Shown piece after piece: positions 33,747 through 42,085 of a stretch of DNA of 64,000 bases. Source of the DNA: Streptomyces sp. CB02980. GTDB lineage: Bacteria; Actinomycetota; Actinomycetes; Streptomycetales; Streptomycetaceae. The notes below the pieces were generated by a model. The model saw only the letters and a list, made by a program, of their open reading frames with translations, searched no databases and had not been told where the DNA came from. How positions within the stretch are numbered: the first letter of the stretch is position 1; each line of letters begins with the position of its first letter. The stretch is from NCBI RefSeq assembly GCF_014451325.2, contig NZ_JACSCH020000003.1:558001-622000 (forward strand), read 5' to 3'. The position numbers were made by a program, and so were the translations under genes.

Positions 33747-34685
33747 ATGACCAAGAAGCAGCGCTGGACCGCCGACCGGATACCGGACCAGACCGGGCGG
33801 CTCTTCGTCGTCACCGGGGCCAACAGCGGCCTCGGCCTCGCCACCACCCGCGAGCTCGCCCGCCGGGGCGGCCGCGTGATCCTCGCCGTACGGGACGAGG
33901 AGAAGGGCCGCCGGGCCGTCGACGAGCTCGTCGCGGCCGGGATCGCGCCGGGCCTGCTCGCCGTCCGCCCGCTCGACCTCGCGGACCTCGACTCGGTACG
34001 CGCCTTCGCCGGCCGGCTCCGCGAGGAGCACCCGCGGCTCGACGTCCTCGTCAACAACGCGGGAGTGATGGCGCCGCCCCGCACCCTGAGCCCCCAGGGC
34101 CACGAGGTCCAGTTCGCCGCCAACCACCTCGGCCACTTCGCGCTCACCGGGCTGCTGCTCGACCTGCTCGCCGCGGGCCGGGACCCCCGGGTCGTCACCG
34201 TCAGCTCGATCAACCACCGACAGGGCCGTCTCCACCTCGACGACCTCACCGGCGAGCGCGGCTACGCGCCCATGGCCTTTTACAACCAGTCGAAGTTCGC
34301 CAACGCCGTCTTCGGGCAGGAACTGCACCGGCTCCTGAGCGCGTCCGGCAGCCCGGTCCGGAGCGTCCTCGCCCACCCCGGCTACACGGCGACCCGGCTC
34401 CAGACCCGGGACACCTCCGGCCTCGTGAAGCTGGTCTTCGGCCGCATCGGCAACCCGCTGCTCGCCCAGCGCCCCGAGCGGGGCGCGCTCCCGCAGCTGT
34501 ACGCGGCGACCGAACCGGGCGTGGAGGGCGGCGAGTTCGTGGGGCCCGACGGCATGGGCGAGCTGCGCGGCGCGCCCACCCGGGTACGTCCCTCCACCGC
34601 GTCCGCCGACCCCGGGACGGGGCGCGCGCTGTGGGAGCTCTCGGAGCGCCTGACCGAGGTGACCTTCCCCGTCACCGCCAGGTAG
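33747..34685 (+). CDS. Short-chain dehydrogenase/reductase (retinol-dehydrogenase-like)
   Basis: A 312-residue NAD(P)-dependent oxidoreductase. Cofactor motif TGANSGLGLATTRELARRGGRVILAVRDEEKG (about 20-52), NNAGVM, catalytic Ser in VVTVSS and the YNQSK motif (Tyr and Lys). TTGACA is visible at 33713-33718. The TetR gene is divergent, a usual arrangement for a repressor and its target. Its 3' end overlaps the convergent lipoprotein gene by 14 bp. Substrate unknown. Confidence 0.9.
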   Translation: MTKKQRWTADRIPDQTGRLFVVTGANSGLGLATTRELARRGGRVILAVRDEEKGRRAVDELVAAGIAPGLLAVRPLDLADLDSVRAFAGRLREEHPRLDVLVNNAGVMAPPRTLSPQGHEVQFAANHLGHFALTGLLLDLLAAGRDPRVVTVSSINHRQGRLHLDDLTGERGYAPMAFYNQSKFANAVFGQELHRLLSASGSPVRSVLAHPGYTATRLQTRDTSGLVKLVFGRIGNPLLAQRPERGALPQLYAATEPGVEGGEFVGPDGMGELRGAPTRVRPSTASADPGTGRALWELSERLTEVTFPVTAR

Positions 34686-35556
34686 CGGAGACCTTCCGGG
34701 TGTCGATCCGCATCCCGAGCGGCACCCGCCAGGAGTCCACGCACACGGTGTACGTCTCCGTCCGCGCCGCGCCTGCGGCGATCGGCGCGGGCAGCGGCTG
34801 GGTGGACGTGAGCGTCGCCCAGTCGACGCCGAGGGCCCCGATGACATGGGTGGCGAAGGTGACCGTGCCCGAACGGGCCGCCGTTCCCCCGCTGTTCCGG
34901 AAGGTGACCGTCACCTTCTCGCACCAGCGCCGGTCGCCGTCGGCGAGGACGGGCGTGGAGACGGTGACCACGGCGGGCCCGGGGGCGGGCGTCGGCGTGG
35001 GTGCCGGGGTCGCGGGGGGTGCCGGGGCGGTGGTGCCGGGCGCGGGTTTCGAGGGCGGGGCGGAGGGCGGGGCGGAGGGCGTACGGGGAGGGGCGCCGGC
35101 GCCGGGGCGCGAGGACGTACCGCCGGAGCCCGAGCCGGAGCCCGCCCCTGAGCCCGTACCCGCACCCGTACCCGAGCCCGTGTCCGAGCCGTCCGGCGCG
35201 GTCGTGCCCGACCCCGCACTCGATCCCGTGCCCGCCGCCGTACTCGATCCGGTGCCGGAGGGCCCGGGTGTGCCCGGGAGCGTCGTGGCGCCGTCCGCCG
35301 GCGGTGGCGTGGCCGACCCGCCCGGGTCCGTGCCCGGTTCCGGTGACGGGGACGACGTGCTGGACGTGTCCCCGCTTGTCGTGGGGCCGTCCAGGGGGAC
35401 CAGGGTGACCGCGCCCGAGGGGGTGCCCGCCGTTCCCGGGGAGGGGCCGGCGCCCACCGCCGCGTACCCCTCGCTGTCTCCTCCGCCGCCACAGGCGGTC
35501 AGCGCCCCGCCGAGGCAGAGCGCCACCACTACGAGTCCGGGCTTCCTTCGCCTCAT
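34672..35556 (-). CDS. Lipoprotein with long Ser/Gly/Thr/Pro linker
   Basis: A 294-residue exported lipoprotein. Lipobox LTAC with the lipidated Cys at residue 22, after RRRKPGLVVVALCLGGA. Residues 25-185 are a disordered Gly/Ser/Thr/Pro stalk with GTGSGAGSGSGSGG and TPAPTPTPAPGP repeats. The C-terminal 110 residues look like a beta-sandwich (DRRWCEKVTVTFRNSGGTAARSGTVTFATHVIG) with one Cys pair. Probably surface-displayed; function not recognised. Confidence 0.82.
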   Translation of the reverse strand: MRRRKPGLVVVALCLGGALTACGGGGDSEGYAAVGAGPSPGTAGTPSGAVTLVPLDGPTTSGDTSSTSSPSPEPGTDPGGSATPPPADGATTLPGTPGPSGTGSSTAAGTGSSAGSGTTAPDGSDTGSGTGAGTGSGAGSGSGSGGTSSRPGAGAPPRTPSAPPSAPPSKPAPGTTAPAPPATPAPTPTPAPGPAVVTVSTPVLADGDRRWCEKVTVTFRNSGGTAARSGTVTFATHVIGALGVDWATLTSTQPLPAPIAAGAARTETYTVCVDSWRVPLGMRIDTRKVSATWR

Positions 35557-35606
35557 GACCGCCAGTCTGTCTGACGATCCGTCAACAAGGGAGCCCTACG
35601 CGGGAC

Positions 35607-36512
35607 TCAGTCGGCGATCAGGCCCTCGCGCAGCTGGGCGAGGGTGCGGGTGAGCAGCCGCGAGACGTGCATCTGGGAGATGCCGACCTCCTCGCCGATC
35701 TGCGACTGGGTCATGTTGGCGAAGAAGCGCAGCATGATGATCTGCCGCTCCCGGGGCGGGAGTTTGGCGAGCAGCGGCTTGAGCGACTCGCGGTACTCGA
35801 CGCCTTCGAGTGCCGTGTCCTCGTAGCCGAGGCGATCGGCGAGGGAGCCCTCGCCGCCGTCGTCCTCGGGCGAGGGGGAGTCGAGCGAGGAGGCGGTGTA
35901 CGCGTTGCCCACGGCGAGGCCGTCGACGACGTCCTCCTCCGACACCCCGAGCACGGCGGCGAGTTCGGGCACGGTGGGGGAGCGGTCGAGCTTCTGCGCG
36001 AGCTCGTCGCTGGCCTTGGTGAGGGCGAGGCGCAGCTCCTGGAGCCGGCGCGGGACGCGGACCGACCAGGAGGTGTCGCGGAAGAAGCGCTTGATCTCAC
36101 CGACGACCGTCGGCATCGCGAACGTCGGGAACTCCACGCCCCGTTCGCAGTCGAAGCGGTCGATCGCCTTGATGAGGCCGATGGTGCCGACCTGGACGAT
36201 GTCCTCCATCGGCTCGTTGCGGGAGCGGAAGCGGGCCGCCGCGTACCGCACGAGGGGGAGGTTGAGCTCGATGAGGGTGTCGCGGACGTAGGTCCGCTCC
36301 GGGCTGTCCGTGGCGGCGCCCTCGGTGTCGAGGGCGCGCAGCCTCAGGAAGAGGGAGCGCGAGAGGGTGCGGGTGTCGAGGGCTCCCGACGTGACGGCCA
36401 TCGGCGGAGGCGTGGCCTCCGCGCGGTCGGTCGCGGTCGGCGCCGTCGTCTGCGTGGGCACGGGAACGGGCGTGAGCGTGAGCACCTTCGAGCTGCCCAG
36501 TTCTGTGGACAT
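35607..36512 (-). CDS. sigN: SigB/SigF-family sigma factor, probable SigN
   Basis: A 301-residue alternative sigma factor. Region 2: [42 protein letters not shown]...[19 protein letters not shown]. Region 3: [21 protein letters not shown]. Region 4: [47 protein letters not shown]. Located 236 bp downstream of the sigF-like gene on the same strand, as I recall for sigN (SCO4034) and sigF (SCO4035). The symbol rests on that synteny. ATG 36512 has AAGGGGG directly upstream. Confidence 0.85.
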   Translation of the reverse strand: MSTELGSSKVLTLTPVPVPTQTTAPTATDRAEATPPPMAVTSGALDTRTLSRSLFLRLRALDTEGAATDSPERTYVRDTLIELNLPLVRYAAARFRSRNEPMEDIVQVGTIGLIKAIDRFDCERGVEFPTFAMPTVVGEIKRFFRDTSWSVRVPRRLQELRLALTKASDELAQKLDRSPTVPELAAVLGVSEEDVVDGLAVGNAYTASSLDSPSPEDDGGEGSLADRLGYEDTALEGVEYRESLKPLLAKLPPRERQIIMLRFFANMTQSQIGEEVGISQMHVSRLLTRTLAQLREGLIAD

Positions 36513-36747
36513 GCCACCCCCTTGAGGTCGCGGACGGTCGCGGTGGCCGCGACCATCTGAGGAACGCAGCCACCACCTGAATACCGGCGGCGGGGCTGCG
36601 GCAAACTCGGTTCCAGCAGAATGTCACATGTCGGCAACACGCTGTAGTGACTTGTCGACAAGCCGAGGGTGCATATCCGCAGGAAACAAGGGGTGTACGG
36701 CATTTGGGGCGCCGCGGAACTGCTCCGAACCGGTCTACCCGATTCAG

Positions 36748-37599
36748 CTACGCCTCGATTCTGTTTGCGGATCTCAAACGCGCGAAGCTGCGGGCGAGGA
36801 GCCTTGACACATGCATCTGGGAGACGCCGAGTTCCTGGCTGATCTGGGACTGCGTCAGATTGCTGTAGTAGCGCAGCATCAGGATCCGCTGCTCCCGCTC
36901 GGGCAGTTGGACGAGCAGGTGCCGGACGAGGTCGCGGTGCTCGACGCCGGCCAGCGCGGGGTCCTCGTAGCCGAGCCGGTCGAGCAGTCCGGGCAGCCCG
37001 TCGCCCTCCTGCGCGGCCTCCAGGGAGGTCGCGTGGTAGGAGCGTCCGGCCTCGATGCAGGCGAGCACCTCGTCCTCGCCGATCCGCAGCCGCTCGGCGA
37101 TCTCGGCGGTCGTGGGGGAGCGTCCGTGGGCGGTCGTGAGGTCCTCGGTGGCGCCGTTCACCTGGACCCAGAGCTCGTGCAGGCGGCGGGGCACGTGCAC
37201 GGTGCGGACGTTGTCGCGGAAGTACCGCTTGATCTCGCCGACGACGGTCGGCATGGCGAACGTCGGGAACTGGACTCCGCGGTCGGGGTCGAAGCGGTCG
37301 ATGGCGTTGATGAGGCCGATGGTGCCGACCTGGACGACGTCCTCCATCGGCTCGTTGCGGGAGCGGAACCGGGCCGCCGCGTACCGCACGAGCGGCAGGT
37401 TGGCCTCGATGAGGGCCCCGCGCACCCGGTGGTGCTCCGGAGTGCCCGGCTCCAGGTTCTTGAGCTGCCCGAAGAGCACCTGGGTGAGGGCGCGGGTGTC
37501 GGCGCCTCGGGTGCTCTGGGGCCGGGGGCGGGGGGGCTCCGCGCCGCCTGCCTCGTGCTGGGGCGGGACCTGAGGCGCTGTACTGGCCGGCACGTTCAC
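36748..37599 (-). CDS. sigF: Sporulation sigma factor SigF
   Basis: A 283-residue SigB-type sigma factor needed for late spore maturation in S. coelicolor. It has the near-identical region 2 core [51 protein letters not shown], region 3 [17 protein letters not shown] and region 4 [37 protein letters not shown]. Start: GTG 37599 has AAAGGGG and the same TGGC spacer as the sigN start; GTG 37593 (PASTAPQ...) is the alternative. The Pro-rich N-terminus of about 45 residues resembles known SigF. No anti-sigma gene is adjacent. Confidence 0.9.
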   Translation of the reverse strand: MNVPASTAPQVPPQHEAGGAEPPRPRPQSTRGADTRALTQVLFGQLKNLEPGTPEHHRVRGALIEANLPLVRYAAARFRSRNEPMEDVVQVGTIGLINAIDRFDPDRGVQFPTFAMPTVVGEIKRYFRDNVRTVHVPRRLHELWVQVNGATEDLTTAHGRSPTTAEIAERLRIGEDEVLACIEAGRSYHATSLEAAQEGDGLPGLLDRLGYEDPALAGVEHRDLVRHLLVQLPEREQRILMLRYYSNLTQSQISQELGVSQMHVSRLLARSFARLRSANRIEA

Positions 37600-37769
37600 G
37601 CCACCCCTTTGGCTGGTCTTGCTGGTCGACTGGGTCAACTACGGTCAACTCATCCGTCAAAAGCGGTCATAGCATCACAAGACATGTCCACTGTGTGCAA
37701 GCACCGCATAGCGACGTGTTGAGGGCATAGTGACGGAAAAAGGGGAGGTCACGTGTGGAATCGGGCACG

Positions 37770-37800
37770 GAAAAGCCCCCCACCTCGACGACGGGGGGCC
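37770..37800 (-). terminator. Terminator after the Dabb gene
   Basis: GCCCCCC (37775-37781) pairs with GGGGGGC (37793-37799); on the minus strand the stem is followed by TTTT (37774-37771). Confidence 0.75.
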
Positions 37801-37816
37801 TGATGTCGACCGCGGA

Positions 37817-38110
37817 CTAGAACGCGTAGTCCGCGATCACCCAGGTGGCGAACTCGCGCCACTGGGCGACACCCGCCTGGTGCGCGGGGTGGTCCAGGTA
37901 GCGCTGGAGCGCGTCGGTGTCCTCGACGGCCGAGTTGATGGCGAAGTCGTACGCGATCGGCCGGTCCGTGATGTTCCAGTCGCACTCCCAGAAGCGCAGC
38001 TCCGGGATCTGGTCGCCGAGGGCGCGGAACGCCTCGACACCGGCGACGACACGCGGCTCGTCGCGTGCGACACCGTCGTTGAGCTTGAAGAGGACCAGAT
38101 GGCGGATCAC
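37817..38110 (-). CDS. Dabb-family stress-responsive protein
   Basis: A 97-residue dimeric alpha-beta barrel protein: IRHLVLFKLNDGV at the start, IPELRFWECDWNIT, YDFAINSAVEDTDALQRYLDHPAHQAGV. GTG 38110 has AGGAG at 6 nt that overlaps the stop of the preceding small gene, implying translational coupling. Members are small soluble proteins often linked to stress; enzymatic role unknown. Confidence 0.88.
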   Translation of the reverse strand: MIRHLVLFKLNDGVARDEPRVVAGVEAFRALGDQIPELRFWECDWNITDRPIAYDFAINSAVEDTDALQRYLDHPAHQAGVAQWREFATWVIADYAF

Positions 38111-38119
38111 GAAGGGCTC

Positions 38120-38284
38120 CTAGTTGATGAGTTCGGTCATGAACTCGCCGACACCCTGGGCGGCGCTGGAAATGCCCTCGAACCCTACCTGTACGAGATC
38201 GGCGGCCCGGGCAGGGGACGTGATGATCGTGTACAGCACAAAGACCGAGACCGCGTAGAGCGCGACCTTCTTCGCCTGCGCCAT
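38120..38284 (-). CDS. Small conserved membrane/exported protein, 54 residues
   Basis: Reads MAQAKKVALYAVSVFVLYTI... and ends in GVGEFMTELIN. A short basic N-terminus, one hydrophobic helix (about 8-22) and a possible signal-peptidase site after SPARA. The remaining 26 residues (ADLVQVGFEGISSAAQGV...) could be an amphipathic helix. Codon use is strongly G/C at third positions. It is too short for usual ORF cut-offs, but its position 9 bp before the Dabb gene with an embedded Shine-Dalgarno supports it. Confidence 0.75.
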   Translation of the reverse strand: MAQAKKVALYAVSVFVLYTIITSPARAADLVQVGFEGISSAAQGVGEFMTELIN

Positions 38285-39099
38285 TGCCAGCCCTCCCCTG
38301 TTCCCCCGCCTGTTCCCCCGCCGTACGACCGCGCCACTCTAACCGAGGCTTTATGGACCAAGGGCCCGGCGATCGAGGCCTTTCGCCGCCACCCGGAAGG
38401 GTGACGGCGGAGCAGGATGGATGTCGAGCCCGGAGGATCTGGCAGGAATCGGAAGGGCTCCTGGAACCGGCCCGCACTGCGGGGTCCGCGCCGCGAGCTT
38501 CCCCCTGATTGCGGCGCGGGCTTGTAGGACCGGTTCTCATCGGGGGGAGCGGCTTGTCCCCCCGATGCCGCTCCCCCCGTCCTGGTTCTGCGCCGGAATC
38601 GCCCGGCCCGGTCTCCGAGGTGTCCCTCGGAGAGGGTGTTCTCCCGGCATTGCGGGGAATGCGACGAACCGCTGCCGAAAGCAACTTCTGTGGACGGATT
38701 CGGGGTCTCGCGCGGCCCTTGGCTGAATTCACCGACGGATACGAGGGCGGTCGGAAGCCCGTGCGAAAGCGGCACGGGACCGGGAGAATTCCCGGTCGGC
38801 CCCTCAGGCATTCCGAAGGGGTGGCGCCCCACCTCCGGCGGATCCGTGAGTACGCCCGTACGCGCGCCACGTTCGTCGCGGCCCGCCGCAGGGCGGCTCG
38901 CCGGCTGCCGGTCAGGGGCTTCGACGACGTCGAGGTGACGATCCTGCCCGGTGGCCGTTTCCCGGTCTCCGGGGCATCGTCCCGCCCAGGCAGTCGGTTT
39001 TCGGCCTGGCCTCCGTCATTCGGCCATCGACTCGGGCGTCTAGCACGTCATATGGCGTACCGTGGAGACGAGTTGGCGGTTTCTTTACCCGAGCGCGGA
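38285..39099. other. Large intergenic region, 815 bp
   Basis: No protein-coding gene is supported on either strand: third-position bias is weak and starts lack ribosome-binding sites. Contents: two mutually exclusive hairpins (38538-38579) and, at the far end, a CsoR-like palindrome. The frame 38509-39126 overlaps the next start by ATGA, but its codon use is atypical, so it was not called. Confidence 0.55.
38538..38579. other. Two mutually exclusive hairpins
   Basis: Hairpin A: 38538-38547 with 38558-38567 (10 bp). Hairpin B: 38541-38553 with 38567-38579 (13 bp). They share the G-run, so only one can form at a time, the layout of an attenuator. Confidence 0.5.
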
Positions 39100-39115
39100 C
39101 ATACCCCAGGGGGAT
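39100..39115 (+). promoter_or_regulatory. CsoR-like site overlapping the Shine-Dalgarno
   Basis: ATACCCCAGGGGGAT (from 39101) shares 13 consecutive bases with the site before the CsoR/CstR-type gene (54402-54414). Its right half AGGGGG is also the likely ribosome-binding sequence of the gene at 39123. Confidence 0.4.
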
Positions 39116-39122
39116 CACAGGT

Positions 39123-39482
39123 ATGAAGCGAATTTTCGGCCTCGCGGCAATCATCGCGGGCGGAGTGCTCGCCCTATTCTTCCCGGATCTCGAATTCGGC
39201 TGGTTCAGGGGGCGCCCGTTGGGAATCGCCCTGGTCGTCATCGGCGGAATCGAACTCCTGGAGAGCACGCGCCGCCGCAAGCCGAAGGGCCTGGTCGAGG
39301 AGCTGCGCGACGACCTCGGCCTCGGTGCGCGGAACCGCGACGGGGGCGAGGACCGGGACGAGGACCGGGGCGGGAGCCGCGGAAGGGACCGTGAGCGCGA
39401 CCGGGACCGGGAGATGGTGCGGGAGTTCGACCAGGAGGTGGAGCGTGAGGCGCGGAAGCACCGCGGCCACCCCGACCTCTGA
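39123..39482 (+). CDS. Small membrane protein with long charged tail
   Basis: A 119-residue protein. Two transmembrane helices (RIFGLAAIIAGGVLALFF; LGIALVVIGGIELLES) are joined by a short loop (PDLEFGWFRGRP). The cytoplasmic tail of 65 residues is rich in Arg, Asp and Glu with RDRERDRDRE runs and may form a single alpha helix. ATG 39123 with AGGGGG at 9 nt. Function unknown. Confidence 0.75.
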   Translation: MKRIFGLAAIIAGGVLALFFPDLEFGWFRGRPLGIALVVIGGIELLESTRRRKPKGLVEELRDDLGLGARNRDGGEDRDEDRGGSRGRDRERDRDREMVREFDQEVEREARKHRGHPDL

Positions 39483-39504
39483 CTCCGGGAGACTCCGACT
39501 GACG

Positions 39505-39575
39505 GAGGGCCAGAGCCCGGGCCAGGCCAGAGCCCCGGCCAGGCCAGAGCCCCGGCCAGGGCAGGGCCCTGGTCC
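39505..39575. repeat. 18-bp tandem repeat after the membrane protein stop
   Basis: Three to four copies of GGCCAGAGCCCCGGCCAG start about 20 bp after the stop codon. Confidence 0.75.
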
Positions 39576-39596
39576 ACCCCACCGGCCGGCGGCAAA

Positions 39597-39640
39597 AGAA
39601 GAACCCCTCCGATCCGTTTCCACGGATCAGAGGGGTTCTT
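39597..39640 (-). terminator. Terminator of tRNA-Ser(CGA)
   Basis: AAGAACCCCTC (39599-39609) pairs with GAGGGGTTCTT (39630-39640), with an inner 7-bp stem. On the minus strand TTCTTTT follows. Confidence 0.85.
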
Positions 39641-39645
39641 GCTGG

Positions 39646-39730
39646 CGGTAGCGGAGGGATTTGAACCCTCGGTGACTTGCGCCACACTCGCTTTCGAGGC
39701 GAGCTCCTTCGGCCGCTCGGACACGCTACC
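39646..39730 (-). tRNA. tRNA-Ser (anticodon CGA)
   Basis: Minus strand: acceptor GGTAGCG pairs with CGCTACC (complement of 39647-39653), discriminator G. Anticodon CGA is the complement of 39694-39696, in loop CTCGAAA. The T-arm is GAGGG-TTCAAAT-CCCTC. 85 nt with a long variable arm. Confidence 0.95.
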
Positions 39731-39785
39731 GAGAGAGAGCTTAGCCGAAACTGGCGCTGCGATGAAATCCGTATCCCGTGGCAGG

Positions 39786-40277
39786 TCAGCGGGTGCGGAA
39801 GAAGGCCGTGAGCTGCTCCGCGCACTCCTCGCCGAGCACGCCCTGGATCACCTCGGGCCGGTGGTTGAGCCGGCGGTCCCGTACGAGGTCCCAGAGCGAA
39901 CCCGCCGCGCCCGCCTTCTCGTCCGGTGCGCCGAACACCACCCGCTCGACCCGCGACTGGACGAGTGCCCCCGCGCACATCACGCACGGCTCCAGGGTCA
40001 CGACCAGCGTGCAGCCCGTCAGCCGCCACTCCCCGGTCGCCGCGGCCGCCCGGCGCAGGGCGAGCACCTCGGCGTGCGCGGTGGGGTCTCCGGTGGCCTC
40101 CCGCTCGTTGTGCCCGCGGGCGAGCACGGCGCCGCCGGGGTCGAGCACGACCGCGCCGACCGGTACGTCACCGGCCGGCACGGCCGCGTCGGCCTCGGCG
40201 AGGGCGAGCCGCATGGCGTCCCGCCAGGGGTCCCGAACGGGGTCGGGCACAGGTACGACAGGTACAGCGCGTGCCAC
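39786..40277 (-). CDS. tadA: tRNA adenosine(34) deaminase TadA
   Basis: A 163-residue zinc deaminase that converts A34 to inosine in tRNA-Arg(ACG), which is encoded in this window at 17558. Catalytic motifs HAE (TAHAEVLALRRA) and PCVMCAGAL are intact; the substrate region NERE is present (GHNEREATGDP). GTG 40277 overlaps the stop of the upstream gene by 1 bp, so the two are coupled. A few extra residues before MRLALAEA are possible. Confidence 0.95.
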   Translation of the reverse strand: MARAVPVVPVPDPVRDPWRDAMRLALAEADAAVPAGDVPVGAVVLDPGGAVLARGHNEREATGDPTAHAEVLALRRAAAATGEWRLTGCTLVVTLEPCVMCAGALVQSRVERVVFGAPDEKAGAAGSLWDLVRDRRLNHRPEVIQGVLGEECAEQLTAFFRTR

Positions 40278-40810
40278 TAGCGGACGGCCTCCAGGACCTC
40301 GGCGGCCCCCAGCGCGTCCGCGATCTCCGCGAGCGCGTCGCTGTCGAGCGCCAGCAGATCGGCCGGGGACATGCCGAGGTCCGCCAGGATCAGCCGGTCG
40401 CCGACCGGAGCGGCCGGCACGGCCTCGGCCGCGACGCTCGTCTCCTCGTCGTCGTCCGTGTCGCCCTCGAGCGGCTCCCCGTCCTCCGTACCGTCCAGGT
40501 CCAGCGATTCGAGCTCGTCGACGATGTCGTCCAGGTCGTCGCCGAGGATCTCCCGGGTGAGGATCTCCCCGTACGAGGAACGGGCGGCGGCGGCGCCGTC
40601 CGAGACGTAGATGCGAGGGTCTTCCTCACCCTCGATCCGTACGATCCCGAACCACGCGTCCTCCTGCTCGATGAAGACGATCACCGTGTCGTCGTCCGAG
40701 GCCTCGCGGGCGAGCTCGGTCAGATCCGACAGGGTCTCCACGTCGTCGAGCTCCGTGTCGCTCGCTTCCCACCCGTCTTCGGTGCGCGCGAGCAGTGCGG
40801 CGAAGTACAC
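40277..40810 (-). CDS. tRNA adenosine deaminase-associated protein
   Basis: A 177-residue acidic cytoplasmic protein found next to tadA throughout actinobacteria. It starts (M)YFAALLARTEDGWEASDTELDDVETL; a central segment VIVFIEQEDAWFGIVRIEG; an Asp/Glu-rich linker; and a C-terminal helical part LADLGMSPADLLALDSDALAEIADALGAAEVLEAVR. Start GTG 40810 is chosen (GGGAGAG at 6 nt) over GTG 40825. The exact role is unknown; its linkage suggests it assists TadA. Confidence 0.88.
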   Translation of the reverse strand: MYFAALLARTEDGWEASDTELDDVETLSDLTELAREASDDDTVIVFIEQEDAWFGIVRIEGEEDPRIYVSDGAAAARSSYGEILTREILGDDLDDIVDELESLDLDGTEDGEPLEGDTDDDEETSVAAEAVPAAPVGDRLILADLGMSPADLLALDSDALAEIADALGAAEVLEAVR

Positions 40811-41106
40811 CTGACTCTCTCCCACTGATCAGAGGTGTGACGATCCGGCGGCGCTCTCCTGACGCCCCGCCCAATCGGCATCGTGACAGATACGGCGCCC
40901 ACAGGAGAGGTCTTCGGCTCTTGCGTCGTGCATCAGTCTGAACGACCCCGCGATCGGGCGGGCGTACGACCCCGGCGCACGCAGGGGGCGCACAGGGGGA
41001 CGGGACGGGGGCGCGGCCGGGGACCGGAGCGGGGCGGGAGCCCCCTGGCGGCCCGGCAGGCCCAAGGGGCCCCTGATGGGCTCCTGGCGGACTCCTGGCA
41101 GGCTCC
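40811..41106. other. Intergenic region without recognised features
   Basis: I see only a G+C-rich stretch with CCAGGAG/CTCCTGG-like words and the probable promoter of the tadA operon (TGATCA at 40826-40831). No gene or RNA. Confidence 0.5.
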
Positions 41107-41334
41107 TCACCAGCGGAAGGTGCGCATGCGCATCGCCTGGCGCATCCGGGCCGCCCGCGCGCGTCGCGGCTGGACGCGCTCGCGCAGCGCCTTCGCCTCG
41201 CCGAGTTCACGCAGGAACTGGGCGCGGCGCCTGCGGCGCTCCGCGTCGGTCTCCGGTGCCGGTGTCCGGGCCGCCCCCTCGGCGGCGCCGTCGGCCGGTT
41301 CTTCCAGGTGCGGCATCGGCCACTCCAACCCCAT
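41107..41334 (-). CDS. Small basic conserved protein, 75 residues
   Basis: An N-terminal acidic part (MPHLEEPADGAAEGA) and a strongly basic C-terminal part (ERRRRRAQFLRELGEAKALRERVQPRRARAARMRQAMRMRTFRW), helical in character. Conserved between tadA and upp in Streptomyces, from memory. It could bind nucleic acid, but nothing in it proves this. ATG 41334, divergent from upp. Confidence 0.75.
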   Translation of the reverse strand: MGLEWPMPHLEEPADGAAEGAARTPAPETDAERRRRRAQFLRELGEAKALRERVQPRRARAARMRQAMRMRTFRW

Positions 41335-41410
41335 CGCTGGGTCCCCGTGCCACCCACCTTCCCCCAGTGGCGTGGGTCGATGCCAGTGCGGGGCGGGCTA
41401 CTGTTGAGCC

Positions 41411-42046
41411 ATGCGTCTCCACGTCGTCGATCACCCGCTGGTCGCCCACAAGCTCACCACGCTGCGCGACAAGCGCACGGATTCCGCGACCTTCCGTCGG
41501 CTCGCCGACGAGCTGGTCACCCTGCTCGCCTACGAGGCCACCAGGGACGTCCGGACCGAGCAGGTCGACATCGAGACCCCCGTCACGCCCACGACCGGTG
41601 TGAAGCTGTCGTACCCGCGTCCGCTGGTGGTCCCGATCCTGCGCGCCGGGCTCGGCATGCTCGACGGCATGGTCCGGCTGCTCCCGACCGCCGAGGTCGG
41701 CTTCCTGGGCATGATCCGCAACGAGGAGACGCTGGAGGCGTCGACCTACGCCACGCGGATGCCGGAGGACCTCTCGGGCCGCCAGGTGTACGTCCTCGAC
41801 CCGATGCTGGCGACCGGCGGCACGCTCGTCGCGGCCATCCGGGAGCTCATCAAGCGCGGCGCCGACGACGTGACCGCGGTCGTGCTCCTCGCCGCCCCGG
41901 AGGGCGTCGAGATCATGGAGCGCGAGCTGGCGGGCACCCCCGTCACCGTCGTGACGGCCTCGGTCGACGAGCGTCTCAACGAGAACGGCTACATCGTTCC
42001 GGGCCTGGGCGACGCGGGCGACCGCATGTACGGCTCCGCCGAGTAG
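41411..42046 (+). CDS. upp: Uracil phosphoribosyltransferase
   Basis: A 211-residue pyrimidine-salvage enzyme: uracil + PRPP gives UMP + PPi. PRPP-binding motif [17 protein letters not shown] (about 128-144), uracil site at the C-terminus [18 protein letters not shown]. Also [12 protein letters not shown] and [15 protein letters not shown]. Full length compared with the family (about 210). Confidence 0.97.
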   Translation: MRLHVVDHPLVAHKLTTLRDKRTDSATFRRLADELVTLLAYEATRDVRTEQVDIETPVTPTTGVKLSYPRPLVVPILRAGLGMLDGMVRLLPTAEVGFLGMIRNEETLEASTYATRMPEDLSGRQVYVLDPMLATGGTLVAAIRELIKRGADDVTAVVLLAAPEGVEIMERELAGTPVTVVTASVDERLNENGYIVPGLGDAGDRMYGSAE

Positions 42047-42085
42047 GAGGCTGCCGGCTCCGCCGAAAGGCTCCCGGTCAGTACG

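Noticed and set aside
38509..39126. 205-codon frame with ATGA overlap to the 39123 gene
   Set aside because: Third-position G/C is much lower than in neighbouring genes, there is no good start and no recognisable domain; kept as intergenic.
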